Shown in pieces: positions 52,301 through 62,710 of a stretch of DNA of 64,000 nucleotides (positions are counted from its first letter, which is position 1; each line of letters starts with the position of its first letter). The DNA is taken from the NCBI RefSeq assembly GCF_900143515.1, contig NZ_FSQT01000002.1:3225501-3289500 (forward strand). The letters are read 5' to 3'. The notes under the pieces are model-generated. The model ran no database searches, was not told the origin of the DNA, and saw only the letters and a program-made list of their open reading frames with translations. The DNA is from Micromonospora cremea. Its GTDB lineage: Bacteria; Actinomycetota; Actinomycetes; Mycobacteriales; Micromonosporaceae. The translations under genes and the position numbers were made by a program.

Positions 52301-52639
52301 GACGAGGCGAAGGCCCGCTACCGGCGGCACCTGGCGCGCCTCGACGAGGAGATCGACCGGGCGGCCGCGCGCAGCGACGACCGGAAGGTTGCCGCACTGG
52401 ACGTGGAACGCGGTGCGCTGCTCGACGAGTTGCGCGCCGCGGCCGGGCTGGCCGGTCGGAGCCGCCGGCTGGGCGACGAGGCCGAGCGGGCCCGCAAGAC
52501 GGTCACCGCGCGGATCCGGGACACGCTGCGCAAGCTCGACGAGCGGCATCCGGCGCTCGCCAGCCACCTGCGCGAGTCGGTCTCGACCGGGAGCACCTGC
52601 CGTTATCTGCCGCCCGAGCCGCTGCTGTGGCGGCTATGA
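49379..52639 (+). CDS. LAL-like AAA+ ATPase regulator without LuxR HTH
   Basis: 1086 residues from ATG 49379 (the upstream in-frame codons lack a good RBS and non-conserved). An AAA-16 domain: GRDHPAGLLRAELDRAA, VTGEPGIGKTTLVTAAAREA (Walker A, residues ~40-50), VVVVLDDLHWADPASLRLLA (Walker B). A winged-helix segment and long TPR-like helices follow. The C-terminal 150 residues (YEFRRDGLVWQLAYAGAVVH, LPDAKGLHDLHLLLSRPG, RRHLARLDEEIDRAAARSDD) are not a LuxR HTH; they recur in some actinomycete ATPase regulators. DNA contact may thus be through another domain. It ends 20 bp before a strong terminator. Confidence 0.8.
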   Translation: MDARLGDAIIGRDHPAGLLRAELDRAATSHGGLVLVTGEPGIGKTTLVTAAAREARQRGALVLGAACWDSDSAPGYWPWVQVLRGLQRSADDWSVARPTAEPALAALLGEAGTGAEQAGRTTNWAGVDTGGDIADREAFALYDAVTAALVAVSQHRPVVVVLDDLHWADPASLRLLAFAAQHTWFERLLLIGTYRDAEVESGEHPLRPLLMPLVTKATTVTLTGLSRDEVAALMARTAGREPDTGLVDEVHRRTGGNPFFIEQTARLWRADGAGGTIAPGVREAVRRRLAQLPAPVVEALTVAAVLGREFHRRVLAASAAAPAAQVDRLLDRAVTARLVVSRGGGRFAFAHDLVRETLYDGLSDEDRRARHAAVIRAVNPPAELSDLLIPADLARHAYLAGPALDRARVTELLVAAGRDAFARLATDEAGVHFHRALEVVEDPAQRVRILVEFGEVRYHHAGREEAGQLLAEAATLARTLDDPVLLARVALTVHRSRQVETRRSVKAAELVREAYRRLIGEPDGTASVGTLIADLITATETIARRGRDDETLTFSLWARHDTTWGLGTAAARAALTSEIRDVARRTGDRETELWATSLRWVALLELGDPHFVEEFTSFVTGGGQDDLARHRMAAAIDSGIIAAFRGDFAEADERFTILTDLADPGHAEFAFMGHHVRWSRLLLQGRFDEIDALLDGLAPTDYPYRELLRAITAAERGDDETTVRLTAGIEAADIRYPRPVSPLWLRLRAQAAATARDPQRCDDARAALAPHRGEWTVGLFGCDISGPVDHWLAVVDAAQERWDDAIAGFAAARDAADRMGSRPWSLIARVGLATALAGRGQPGDAETLAALRATTAREATALGMAQVLDRLADPAPTAAVGPGRATEPGQAVGLRQAVSAGAPVEAYEFRRDGLVWQLAYAGAVVHLPDAKGLHDLHLLLSRPGSDVPAVELLDPAAGPELVAARRMGGDPVLDDEAKARYRRHLARLDEEIDRAAARSDDRKVAALDVERGALLDELRAAAGLAGRSRRLGDEAERARKTVTARIRDTLRKLDERHPALASHLRESVSTGSTCRYLPPEPLLWRL

Positions 52640-52658
52640 AGACCAGCGCGCAAACGAC

Positions 52659-52694
52659 GGACGGGCGCCGCCACATCATTGGCGACGCCCGTCC
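52659..52694. terminator. Bidirectional hairpin terminator
   Basis: ggacgggcgccgcc (52659-52672) and ggcgacgcccgtcc (52681-52694) form a 14-bp stem with one mismatch around acatcatt, between the convergent LAL-like gene and the ABC permease gene. Confidence 0.8.
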
Positions 52695-52706
52695 GGTGCA
52701 GCAGGT

Positions 52707-53564
52707 TCAGCGGCGGTTGTAGCGGTACATGGTCAGCGTGCCGAAGACGACCACGAACCCGGCACTCCACACCAGCAACCACATCGTGCTGGACGCGTCC
52801 GACGACCCGGCCATCGCGGCGCGGACCGCGGCCACCAGTTGCGTCACCGGGTTGACGTTCACGAACGCCTGGAGCCAGCCGGGCATGGTGCTCGGCTCGA
52901 CGAAGACGTTGCTCAGGAACGTCAGCGGGAACAGCACCATCATGCTGACGCCCATCACCGACTTCTCGCTTCGCAGGATCAGCCCGAAGAACGTCCACAC
53001 CCAGGAGAACGCGAACGAGAAGATCACCAGCAGCCCGATCCCGAGGGCGACGCCGCCCACCCCGCCATCGGGCCGGAACCCGAGCGCCAGCCCGACACCG
53101 AGGATCACCAGCGCGGCCAGGATGTAGCGCAGCACGTCGCCGAAGATCATGCCGACCAGGGCGGCCGGCCGCCAGACCGGCAACGTCCGGAAGCGGTCGA
53201 AGATGCCCTTCTCGATGTCGGTGTTCAGGCCGACGCCGGTGTACATGGTGATCATCACGACGCTGGTCACCATGATGCCGGGCAGGAAGAACTGCAGGTA
53301 ATCGCGCGGGCTGTCGGCGAGGGCGCCACCGAACAGGTACGTGAACATCAGCACCATGATGATCGGGAACGCGGTCACGTCGAAGAGCTGCTCCGGCACG
53401 TGCTTGATCTTCAACATGGCCCGCCAGCCGAACGTCAACGACGCACCCAGCGCGCTCGGCCGGGGCGGTCGGGCACCGGGCGCGAGCACCGTCGCCAGCG
53501 CCTCGGCGGACGGGACGTAGACCGACGGCGCCCGTTCGGTCGTGGTGGTGGTGGCGTTGCTCAT
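52707..53564 (-). CDS. ABC-2 type exporter permease (DrrB-like)
   Basis: 285 residues with six membrane helices ([120 protein letters not shown]). The segment [20 protein letters not shown] is the ABC-2 coupling region. It pairs with the ATPase gene just upstream (ATGA overlap) to form an exporter of the daunorubicin-resistance type; substrate unknown. Confidence 0.85.
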   Translation of the reverse strand: MSNATTTTTERAPSVYVPSAEALATVLAPGARPPRPSALGASLTFGWRAMLKIKHVPEQLFDVTAFPIIMVLMFTYLFGGALADSPRDYLQFFLPGIMVTSVVMITMYTGVGLNTDIEKGIFDRFRTLPVWRPAALVGMIFGDVLRYILAALVILGVGLALGFRPDGGVGGVALGIGLLVIFSFAFSWVWTFFGLILRSEKSVMGVSMMVLFPLTFLSNVFVEPSTMPGWLQAFVNVNPVTQLVAAVRAAMAGSSDASSTMWLLVWSAGFVVVFGTLTMYRYNRR

Positions 53565-54574
53565 CGGGCTGCCTCCAACTGGTCGTCCCGCTCGTCGGCG
53601 GGCACGGCGGGGTGGTCGGTCAGGGCCAGGAAAACCTCGTCGAGGCTCGGCTGGCCGAGGGAGAAGTCGTCGACGACGATCCCGGCGCGGGCCAGGTCGC
53701 CGAGCGCACGGGCGGCCTGCGCGCTGGCGTCGAGGTCACTGCCGGCCTCGCCGACGCGGGCGAGCAACGCGACCGGGTCGGCTTCGAGCTGCACCGGTAC
53801 GCCGAGTGCCGCCTGCAGCACCTTCTCCGCCTCCGGCCGCTGCGCGGCGTCGCGCAGTCGCAGGTGGACGGTGCCGGACCCGACCGACGACTTCAGCTCG
53901 CCCGGGGTGCCCTCCGCGATCACCCGGCCGTGGTCGACGACCGCGATCCGCCCGGCGAGCTGGTCGGCCTCGTCCAGGTACTGCGTGGTCAGCAGCACCG
54001 TCGTGCCGTGTGCCACCACGGCCCGGACGATCTCCCACACCTGATTGCGGCTGCGCGGGTCCAGGCCGGTCGTCGGTTCGTCGAGGAAGAGCAGGTCCGG
54101 GGTGTTGAGGATGCTGGCGGCGATGTCGATGCGCCGCCGCATCCCACCGGAGTACTTCTTCACCTGGCGGTCGCTCGCGTCGGTCAGACCGAACGCGGCG
54201 AGCAGGGCCGCCGCGCGCTCGCGGGCGGCCGGCTTGCGCAGGCCGAGCAGGCGGGCGAGGAGCACCAGGTTCTCCGTGCCGGTCAGGTCCTCGTCGACCG
54301 AGGCGTACTGGCCGGTGAGGCTGACCCGGCCGCGGACCGCGTCGGCCTCGGTCACGACGTCGTGCCCGAAGACCCGTGCCGTGCCGCCGTCGGGCCGCAG
54401 CAGCGTCGCGAGCACCCGCACGGCGGTGGTCTTGCCCGCCCCGTTCGGCCCGAGCAGGCCGTAGACGGTGCCGGCGGGCACCTGAAGGTCGATGCCGGCC
54501 AGCGCCCGGGTGTCCCCGAACGAGCGGGTGAGCCCCTCGGCCTCGATGGCCAGGCCGGTGGTGCGTCTACTCAT
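53561..54574 (-). CDS. ABC transporter ATP-binding protein (DrrA-like)
   Basis: 337 residues from ATG 54574, preceded by aggtaagg. Walker [22 protein letters not shown]-loop [19 protein letters not shown], signature [18 protein letters not shown], Walker [21 protein letters not shown], and the H-loop [15 protein letters not shown]. The C-terminal extension ([20 protein letters not shown]) is typical of DrrA. It drives the DrrB-like permease. Confidence 0.9.
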   Translation of the reverse strand: MSRRTTGLAIEAEGLTRSFGDTRALAGIDLQVPAGTVYGLLGPNGAGKTTAVRVLATLLRPDGGTARVFGHDVVTEADAVRGRVSLTGQYASVDEDLTGTENLVLLARLLGLRKPAARERAAALLAAFGLTDASDRQVKKYSGGMRRRIDIAASILNTPDLLFLDEPTTGLDPRSRNQVWEIVRAVVAHGTTVLLTTQYLDEADQLAGRIAVVDHGRVIAEGTPGELKSSVGSGTVHLRLRDAAQRPEAEKVLQAALGVPVQLEADPVALLARVGEAGSDLDASAQAARALGDLARAGIVVDDFSLGQPSLDEVFLALTDHPAVPADERDDQLEAAR

Positions 54575-54615
54575 GATCCTTACCTTTCGTCGGACGTGTT
54601 CAGGAGGCGTCGTGT

Positions 54616-55170
54616 TCAGGAGGCGTACGGCCGGGCGGCGCGGCCGTCGCGCAACGCCAGACCCCACCAGCGGAGCTGATCGAGCAGGACGCGGGCGTCC
54701 CGGCGCAGCTCGTCGGTGCAGGGCGGCGTCGGCTCACCGGCGAGCAGGTCGATGCCGACGACGTCGCGCACCGTCATCGCGTGCAGCGCCGTGAAGACGG
54801 TGCGCAGCTGGTCGACCGCGTGCAGGCCGGTGGACCGGCAGCCGTACGACACGAAGCCGACCGGCTTGGCCTGCCACTCGTCATACGCGTAGTCGATCGC
54901 CTGTTTCAACGGTGCCGGGAAGCTGTGGTTGTACTCAGGGGTGACCACGACGAACGCATCCGCCCGGCCCACCTCGCGGACGAACGCCCGGATGGACGCC
55001 GTCGGCTCGGCGGGGTAGCTGGCCGGAAAGTCGTACTCGGTCAAGTCAACGACCGTCACCGCGAGGTCGTCGTGCCGCTCGGCCTGGGAGACGAACCAGC
55101 GGGCGACCCGGTCCCCGGCCCGCCCCTCCCGGGTGCTGCCGATGATCACGGCGATCCTGAGCAGCGTCAT
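54616..55170 (-). CDS. NADPH-dependent FMN reductase (chromate/quinone reductase-like)
   Basis: 184 residues from ATG 55170 with gggaggggg upstream. It has the flavodoxin-like [19 protein letters not shown]-phosphate loop, [20 protein letters not shown] (the PEYN motif) and [17 protein letters not shown]. Such NAD(P)H:FMN reductases reduce quinones or metals and may guard against redox stress. It lies upstream of and in the same direction as the DrrAB pair, with a 41-bp gap, so co-transcription is possible. Confidence 0.9.
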   Translation of the reverse strand: MTLLRIAVIIGSTREGRAGDRVARWFVSQAERHDDLAVTVVDLTEYDFPASYPAEPTASIRAFVREVGRADAFVVVTPEYNHSFPAPLKQAIDYAYDEWQAKPVGFVSYGCRSTGLHAVDQLRTVFTALHAMTVRDVVGIDLLAGEPTPPCTDELRRDARVLLDQLRWWGLALRDGRAARPYAS

Positions 55171-55232
55171 CGTTTCCCCCTCCCGGCCTCTCGGTCTCAC
55201 CCATGAGGCGCTAGGAGACGGCTAGCGGCCCG

Positions 55233-55701
55233 CTAGATCGGATCTAGTGCGGTTTCCACGAAGGTGCACCGGGTGTCCGGTGGTTGGTTGTGGATCCTCG
55301 CCTTGTGGGCGAGCGACTCCCCTCCGGATGGTGGGGCGGGCCTGCGCGGGCCAACTGATCCTCGCGCCGCTCGTGGGCGGCGGGGGTCACGTCGGGACCG
55401 GCCGGCACCGGGAAGGTGCCGTCCGGCTCGACGGTGCGTGAGCACCTCCGGCAGCACAACGGCTGTCGGGGTGGTGGGTCCGCCGCCCGGGATGCGGGTG
55501 GCGATGGTGGCAGCCGCGACCAGGTCACGGTGCCCGGAAAACCGGCAGTGCGGGCAGGACAGGGTCCGCCCACGGGGTTTGGGTACCCGCCGCTGGCAGG
55601 CAGGGCAGGTCGAGGACGTGCCACGTTCGTTCACCAGGCGCAGCGTGATGCCGGCCAGGGTGGCCTTGTCGGTGAGGACCTGCAAGAGCCGGCCATCTGC
55701 G
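55233..55701 (-). pseudogene. IS605-type TnpB, C-terminal remnant
   Basis: The C-terminal zinc finger of TnpB is intact (STCPACQRRVPKPRGRTLSC with CPHC), followed by FSGHRDLVAAATIATR, but the RuvC lobe ahead of it is cut off by the IS256 element at 55701. A subterminal hairpin (ctagcgg c ccgctag, 55222-55236), typical of IS605-family ends, closes the element on the left. Confidence 0.8.
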
Positions 55702-57073
<1,372 letters not shown>

Positions 57074-58204
57074 CTCCTGCGCCGGAAATCCGCCTACAAA
57101 ATCGGGCGAGTGATTCGAGGATCTCTTCTGCGGTCTTGGTCCAGATGAACGGTCGCGGATCGTTGTTCCAGTCGGTGATCCAGGAGCGGATGTCGGCTTC
57201 GAGTGCTTGGACGCTCTTGTGGGTGCCGCGGCGGATCTTCTGGTCGGTGAGGAAACCGAACCAGCGTTCGACCTGGTTGATCCAGGACGAGCCGGTCGGG
57301 GTGAAGTGCATGTGGAAGCGTGGGTGTTTCGCGAGCCAGGCCCTGACGGCGGGGGTTTTGTGGGTGCCGTAGTTGTCGCAGACGAGGTGCACGTCGAGGT
57401 CGGCCGGGACGGTCTTGTCGATGGTGATCAGGAATTTCTTGAACTCGATCGCGCGGTGCTGGCGGTGCAGTTCGCTGATGACGGTGCCGTCGGCGATGTC
57501 GAACGCGGCGAACAGGCTGGTGATGCCGTTGCGGTGGTAGTCGTGGGTTCGCCGTTCGGGCATGCCCGGCATCATCGGCAGGACCGGTTGCGAGCGGTTG
57601 AGTGCCTGGATCTGGGATTTCTCGTCCACACAGAGCACGACGGCCCGTTCGGGCGGGTGGTGATAGAGCCCGACGACGTCAACGACTTTTTCGATGAACT
57701 GCGGGTCGGTGGACAGCTTGAACGTGTCGGCCCGGTGCGGCTTGAGGCCGAAGTCTCGCCAGATCCGGCCGATCGTCGACTTCGACAGCCCAGACTTCGC
57801 GGCCATTGAGGTTCGGGACCAGTGCGTGGCGTTACGCGGTGTCTGCTCAAGGGTGGCGACGACCACCTCTTCGACCTTGTCCAAGGCGATTGACGGGGGC
57901 CGGCCGGGACGCTGTTCATCGATCAACCCGTCGAGGCGTTCGACCAGGAACCGACGCCGCCATTTACCCACAGTGGACAGATGAACATCCAGAGCCGTTG
58001 CCACATCAGTGTTCGAGGTGCCTTCGGCGCACGCCAGGATGATCCGTGACCGCATCGCGAGAACCTGCGAAGACTTCGCCCGACGCGACCAGCGGGTCAG
58101 CGTCGTGCGTTCCTCGTCGGTCAACACCAGCGGCGCGGTAGGGCGCCCGGTCCGTGCCATCACCTCACCCTACACCAACTTATTAGGCGAATTTCCGGCG
58201 CAGG
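57074..58204 (-). mobile_element. IS630-family insertion sequence (left tip lost)
   Basis: Inverted repeats: cctgcgccggaaatccgccta at 57076 and, inverted, taggcgaatttccggcgcagg ending at 58203, with one mismatch. On the right the element is followed by gcacta, so its outermost bases would be gtgc next to a TA target; on the left these bases are missing because the IS256 end begins there. With one end incomplete the element is probably not mobile on its own. Confidence 0.8.
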
Positions 58205-58303
58205 GCACTAGCGGGCCGCGACCCGTCAGGCGCATGGGCGGCGGTTCAGGGATTCGGTGTCGGTGGGCTCGGCTTGAATGGGGCCGACGGACAGGGGGCC
58301 GGG

Positions 58304-58819
58304 ATGGAACAGGTACGCATCGAGCCGTGGCACGAGGACGACCTCGACCTGCTGCGGCAGCTCAACTCACCGGATACGCGTAAGCACACCGGCGGCCCGG
58401 AGACCGACGAGCAGGTGCTCGCCCGGCACGACCGCTACGTGCACTTCGCCGAGGGCGGCGAGGGCTGCATGTTCACTCTGGTGCTGCCGGACGGCGCGCG
58501 GGCGGGCAGCGTCGGCTACTGGGCTCGGGAGTGGCGCGAGGAGCCGGTGTACGAGATGGGCTGGGCGGTGCTGCCGGCGTACCGGGGGCAGGGGCTGGCC
58601 ACCGCCGCGGTGCGCGCGGTCGTCGACGTGGCCCGCGCCCGGCGGACCCGCCGCTACGCGCACGCCTACCCCTCGGTCGACAACCCGGCCTCGAACGCGG
58701 TCTGCCGCAAGGCCGGCTTCACGCTGCTGGGCGAGACGGGTTTCGAGTACCCGCCGGGGCAGATGATGCGGGCGAACGACTGGCAGCTTGACCTGACCGC
58801 CCCACCGGCGGAGGGCTGA
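58304..58819 (+). CDS. GNAT-family N-acetyltransferase
   Basis: 171 residues. The acetyl-CoA site is YEMGWAVLPAYRGQGLATAA (Q/RxxGxG/A form), and the fourth motif AHAYPSVDNPASNAVCRKAG / FTLLGE is the RimJ/RimL-like C-terminus. Substrate unknown; a peptide or small-molecule amine. Start ATG 58304 with gggg upstream. Its stop codon lies inside the loop of the following terminator. Confidence 0.85.
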   Translation: MEQVRIEPWHEDDLDLLRQLNSPDTRKHTGGPETDEQVLARHDRYVHFAEGGEGCMFTLVLPDGARAGSVGYWAREWREEPVYEMGWAVLPAYRGQGLATAAVRAVVDVARARRTRRYAHAYPSVDNPASNAVCRKAGFTLLGETGFEYPPGQMMRANDWQLDLTAPPAEG

Positions 58820-58836
58820 CGCCGGCGGGGCGGTCA
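58794..58836. terminator. Bidirectional terminator containing the GNAT stop codon
   Basis: tgaccgccccaccggcg (58794-58810) and cgccggcggggcggtca (58820-58836) form a 17-bp stem with one mismatch around gagggctga. The last codons of the GNAT gene form the left arm and the stop codon is in the loop. The convergent aldo-keto reductase gene ends at 58851. Confidence 0.8.
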
Positions 58837-58850
58837 CCGCGAAGGCGCGG

Positions 58851-59837
58851 TCACCAGGTGGTGTCGAGGCGGTGCCGCTGCTCGGCGGTCAACTCCAGGT
58901 CCACCGCCGCCAGGCTCTCCTCCAGTTGGGCGACCGAGGAGGCGCCCACCAGCGGGATCGACGGCAGGTCGCCGCCCAGCAACCAGGCGAGCACCACCTG
59001 GTTGACCGTCGCACCGGTCTCACCGGCCACCTCGCGCAGCGCGGCCAGCCGGCGCGGCGCGCTCGGCAGGTCGTACGCCGCGCTGAGCGGCTTGTCCGCC
59101 CGGGTGAAGGCACCCTTGAGCAGCGGCGAGTACGCCACCAGGGTCAGCTCCGGCTCGGCGCGCAGGTAGCTGAGCAGGTCGCCGCTGACGCCGCCCGGCT
59201 CGCCGTCCGGGTCCAGCGCGCTGGCCAGGTCGGTCCGGTTCGGCAGGTAGCTGCGGTGGTACTGGAGCACCTCGTACCCCGGCAGGCCGGCGGCGGCGGC
59301 CAGCGCGCGGGCCCGCTCGACCCGCCAGGCCCGGTGGTTGCTCGCCCCCAGCAGGCCCACCGTCCCCTCGGCGACCAGCTCGGCGAAGCCTTCCACGGTC
59401 TCCGCCAGCGGCACCGTGCGGTCCTCGATGTGCGCGTAGAGCAGGTCCAGCCGCTGCACGCCGAGCCGGTCCCGGCTGCGCTCCGCCGACTCGCGGATCA
59501 CCTTGGCGGACAGGCCCTCGGCGTTGTCCAGGTAGCTGGTCCCCGGGGCCAGCGGGCGGGCGCCCAGCTTGGTGGCGATGACGATCTCGGCGCCGACGCC
59601 CCGGCTGCGCCGCCACCGGCCGAGCAGCTCCTCGCTCTGCCCGCCCTGGCTGCCGTCCACCCAGAACGCGTAGTTGTCCGACGTGTCGATGAAGGTGCCG
59701 CCGGCCTCGACGTACCGGTCGAGGATCGCGTACGAGGTGGCCTCGTCGGTGGCGCTGCCGAACAGCATCGCGCCGAGGCTGAGCACGCTGACCTCGCGCC
59801 GGGTCGCCGGGTCGGTGCCGATCGTGCGGTACCGCAT
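58851..59837 (-). CDS. Aldo/keto reductase
   Basis: 328 residues from ATG 59837 with gaggagaa upstream. AKR features: VEAGGTFIDTSDNYAFW (catalytic Asp and Tyr), IVIATKLGARPL (Lys), DLLYAHIEDRTVPLAETVEG (His), and the NADPH-binding GASSVAQLEESLAAVDLEL end. Typical of AKR families that reduce aldehydes or ketones; substrate unknown. Confidence 0.9.
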   Translation of the reverse strand: MRYRTIGTDPATRREVSVLSLGAMLFGSATDEATSYAILDRYVEAGGTFIDTSDNYAFWVDGSQGGQSEELLGRWRRSRGVGAEIVIATKLGARPLAPGTSYLDNAEGLSAKVIRESAERSRDRLGVQRLDLLYAHIEDRTVPLAETVEGFAELVAEGTVGLLGASNHRAWRVERARALAAAAGLPGYEVLQYHRSYLPNRTDLASALDPDGEPGGVSGDLLSYLRAEPELTLVAYSPLLKGAFTRADKPLSAAYDLPSAPRRLAALREVAGETGATVNQVVLAWLLGGDLPSIPLVGASSVAQLEESLAAVDLELTAEQRHRLDTTW

Positions 59838-59917
59838 GGTGGTTCTCCTCTCGTGCGCCCTACCGGTGGGCGCCCGCGTGCCACCCTGCCGGCTGGAGCG
59901 CACTCCAGGTCAAGTGT

Positions 59918-60670
59918 TCACCAGGGCAGCACCCCGTATCCGCCGCCGGCGTCCATCTGGAAGCCCCAGAGCAGCCCGCTCGGTCCGTCCGCCGGCAGTG
60001 TCGCCAGGTGCACGCTCACCTCGGCGCCCTGCTCGGGGGTGCGGAAGCCGTTGTTGCCGTTGAGGTCGGTGGCGCAGTAGCCGGGGTTGGCCGCGTTTAC
60101 CTTGATCGGGGTGTCCCGCAGCTCCTTGGCGTACATCGCGGTGAGCATGTTCAGCGCCGACTTCGACGACGGGTACGGCACCGAGGTCAACGCGAACAGC
60201 GCGCCGGCCGGGTCGGTCATCACGGCGATCGAGCCGACTTCGCTGGAGACGTTGACGATCCGGGCCGCTGGCGCGCGGCGCAGCAGCGGCAGCAGCGCGT
60301 TGGTCACCGCCACCACCCCGAACACGTTCGTCTCGTACACCCGGCGCAGCGTCGCCACGGTGGTGTCGCTGGGCAGCGCCCGCGCGCCGTCGCCGAGCGC
60401 GATGCCGGCGTTGTTGACCAGCACGTCCAGCCGGCCGTACTCCTGCTCGACCAGCTTCGCGGCGGCCTCCACCGATTCGGCGTCGGTGACGTCCAGCGGC
60501 ACGAACCGGGCGTCCGCGCTGCCGGCGCGCAGCTTGTCCTGCGCTGCCCGGCCCCGCTCGGCGTCGCGGGCGCCCACCAGCACCGTCATGCCCCGCGCGC
60601 CGAGCTGTTCGGCGGTGGCCAGTCCGATTCCCTTGTTGGCCCCGGTGATCAGGGCGATCGTGTTTGTCAT
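59918..60670 (-). CDS. Short-chain dehydrogenase/reductase (SDR)
   Basis: 250 residues. ALITGANKGIGLATAEQLGA is the TGxxxGxG NADP motif, LDVLVNNAGIALGD the NNAG motif, IVNVSSEVGSIAV the Ser, and SVPYPSSKSALNMLTAMYAK the YxxxK pair. C-terminus NPGYCATDLNGN. It belongs to the carbonyl-reductase-like classical SDRs. It is divergent from the MmyB-type regulator at 60773, which probably controls it. Confidence 0.9.
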   Translation of the reverse strand: MTNTIALITGANKGIGLATAEQLGARGMTVLVGARDAERGRAAQDKLRAGSADARFVPLDVTDAESVEAAAKLVEQEYGRLDVLVNNAGIALGDGARALPSDTTVATLRRVYETNVFGVVAVTNALLPLLRRAPAARIVNVSSEVGSIAVMTDPAGALFALTSVPYPSSKSALNMLTAMYAKELRDTPIKVNAANPGYCATDLNGNNGFRTPEQGAEVSVHLATLPADGPSGLLWGFQMDAGGGYGVLPW

Positions 60671-60728
60671 GCCGTCGAGCCTGCCTCCGTCGGCGGTGTC
60701 GGGGGAGGGACGGGCCGAGGCTGGGATC

Positions 60729-60740
60729 GGTGGTACCACC
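60729..60740. promoter_or_regulatory. Palindromic operator candidate between SDR and MmyB genes
   Basis: ggtggtaccacc is a perfect 12-bp palindrome in the 102-bp gap between the divergent SDR and MmyB genes, 59 bp from the SDR start and 33 bp from the regulator start. The location fits a site for the regulator acting on both promoters. Confidence 0.55.
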
Positions 60741-60772
60741 TTCGCCGGCTCCGGCGGGGGCATGCTGGAGGC

Positions 60773-61615
60773 ATGACGAGCAGCGGCCTGCGCCGTGACG
60801 AACTGGCGGCGTTCCTGCGCGCCCGCCGCGCCCGGCTGCGCCCCGCCGAGGTCGGGCTCCCCGAGGGCGAACGCCGACGCATCCCCGGGCTGCGCCGGCA
60901 GGAGGTGGCCCAGCTCGCCGGGATGTCGATCGACTACTACATCCGGCTGGAGCAGGGCCGCGGGCCGCACCCGTCGCGGCAGGTGCTCGCCGCGATGGCC
61001 CGGGCGCTGCTGCTCAGCCGGGACGAGCGCGAGTATCTGTTCCGGATCGCCGGGGAGAATCCGCTGCCGGCCGGCGGGCCGAGCCGGGAGGTGACCCCGG
61101 GGCTGCGGCACCTGATCGACGCGATGACCGAGACTCCGGCGTACCTCGTCGACGCCGCGTATCAGGTGCTGGCCTGGAACCGGCTGGCCACGTACTTCAT
61201 GGGCGACCTCTCGGCCGTGCCGGACGCGGACCGCAACATGATCCGCTGGACCTTCCGGCGTCCGGTGACCGACAGCCACTGGAGCGACGCCGAGACCATC
61301 TGCTTCGTGCGCAGCACCGTGGCGGACCTGCGGGCCGCCTACGGCCGTTACCCGGCCGACCCGGCGATCCGCGAGCTGGTTACCGAGCTGCTCGGCACCT
61401 CGCCCCGGTTCGCTCGGCTCTGGGCGGAGCACGATGTCGAGGAGCGCCGCCCCATCGTCAAGCGGGTGCCGCACCCGGAGTTGGGGTCGTTGGAGTTCGA
61501 GTGCCGGGTGCTGCACGTGCCGGAGACCGACCAGCGGATGATCGTCTACGTCGCCGAGCCCGGCTCGCCCACTCAGGCGGTGTTCCGCCGGCTCGCCGAG
61601 CGCGTCGCGCCCTGA
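60773..61615 (+). CDS. MmyB-type XRE-family transcriptional regulator
   Basis: 280 residues from ATG 60773 with ctggagg upstream. N-terminal XRE HTH: LRRQEVAQLAGMSIDYYIRL and EQGRGPHPSRQVLAAMARAL. The MmyB-like C-terminal ligand domain: YLVDAAYQVLAWNRLATYFM, NMIRWTFRRP and FVRSTVADLRAAYGRYPADP. These repressors commonly control an adjacent, divergent SDR gene and respond to a hydrophobic ligand. Confidence 0.9.
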   Translation: MTSSGLRRDELAAFLRARRARLRPAEVGLPEGERRRIPGLRRQEVAQLAGMSIDYYIRLEQGRGPHPSRQVLAAMARALLLSRDEREYLFRIAGENPLPAGGPSREVTPGLRHLIDAMTETPAYLVDAAYQVLAWNRLATYFMGDLSAVPDADRNMIRWTFRRPVTDSHWSDAETICFVRSTVADLRAAYGRYPADPAIRELVTELLGTSPRFARLWAEHDVEERRPIVKRVPHPELGSLEFECRVLHVPETDQRMIVYVAEPGSPTQAVFRRLAERVAP

Positions 61616-62580
61616 CCTGCCCGGCAGCCGACCAGCTCGTCCCCGTGGTCGGACCGCCGGTAGAGCACGCTGTGCCGCTCGCGGGTGCGCACCACCAGGC
61701 CGGAGCGCAGCAGCACTCCCAGGTGGTAGGAGACGGTGGCCGGGGCCAACTGGTGCCGCGCGCTGAGCTGCCCGGTGGAGCGGGGCACGTCCAGGTCCGC
61801 CAGGATCGCCGCGCGGCTCGCACCGACCAGGTCACCGAGCCGGCCCGCCCGGCGCTGGTCCGCCGGCCCGGCGCCGATCGGGTAGACCAGCACGGCGTTG
61901 CCCTCGTCGCAGAGCTGGGTGGACACCTGGGGCCAGGCCAGCGCCGACGGCGCGAGCACCAGCTCCGCGCCGGTCAGCGCCGTGGTGATCCGGTACGAGC
62001 TGTCGATGGTCAGCGACCTGCCGGTCCAGCCGACCTTCGGGTGCAGGCCGTTCAGCATGCTGCCCACCCCGGCGGTGGCCATCGCGGTGGCCCGCACGGC
62101 CAGTTCGGCCTCCAGCGTGGCCCGCACCGCCGGCCACTGCTCGGCGAGCGCGGTCTGCCAGAAGTGCCGCAGCCCGTCGGTGACCCGCCGGGCGAGGGTG
62201 CCGTCCTCGACCGCCGCGCGGACCCGCGTCGGCGTCGCGTCCGTCGGGAACCGCTCGTTCACCTGCGTCGCCACCTCGTTGGCCGGGGTCGCCGCCATGG
62301 CCGCCAACTGCTGCTCGAAGATCGCGTCGAGCGGGCCCCGCGGCGGTTTCGGCGTGAGCAGGTCCGGCGTGTAGCCGACTCGGCCGGGCGGGGTCACCAG
62401 CTCCGCGACCAGGGCCACGTCGGGGTGCCGCAGCGCGGCGCGGGCGGCCGGACCGGGATCGCCGTGCACCGGATGCCCGAACCGCGAGAGGGCGGCCCGC
62501 AGCCAGGACGTCACCTCCCAGGCCGGCGAGATCGCCAACCGGAGCCGGGCGAGGCTCGGGCCGTCCAGATGCGCGACCAT
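61573..62580 (-). CDS. ArsR-type winged-helix regulator (DUF5937-like)
   Basis: 335 residues from ATG 62580. The N-terminal ~200 residues (AHLDGPSLARLRLAISPAWE, VTSWLRAALSRFG) are the DUF5937-like domain, and the C-terminal HTH is ArsR-type: LGDLVGASRAAILADLDVPR, STGQLSARHQLAPATVSYHL and GVLLRSGLVVRTRERHSVLY. The gene overlaps the MmyB gene end by 43 bp in convergent orientation. Function: transcription factor of unknown ligand. Confidence 0.8.
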   Translation of the reverse strand: MVAHLDGPSLARLRLAISPAWEVTSWLRAALSRFGHPVHGDPGPAARAALRHPDVALVAELVTPPGRVGYTPDLLTPKPPRGPLDAIFEQQLAAMAATPANEVATQVNERFPTDATPTRVRAAVEDGTLARRVTDGLRHFWQTALAEQWPAVRATLEAELAVRATAMATAGVGSMLNGLHPKVGWTGRSLTIDSSYRITTALTGAELVLAPSALAWPQVSTQLCDEGNAVLVYPIGAGPADQRRAGRLGDLVGASRAAILADLDVPRSTGQLSARHQLAPATVSYHLGVLLRSGLVVRTRERHSVLYRRSDHGDELVGCRAGQGATRSASRRNTA

Positions 62581-62710
62581 CACAGCGCGGATCGTACAAG
62601 CGGTGGCATCGATGTGCCGTCCGCATTCGAGCTGGTTCGAATCACTGGCCGGCGACTCGGCGGGCCGGGTTGGCTGCGGTGGCACAACCACTCGTTCGAA
62701 GGAGAACCCG

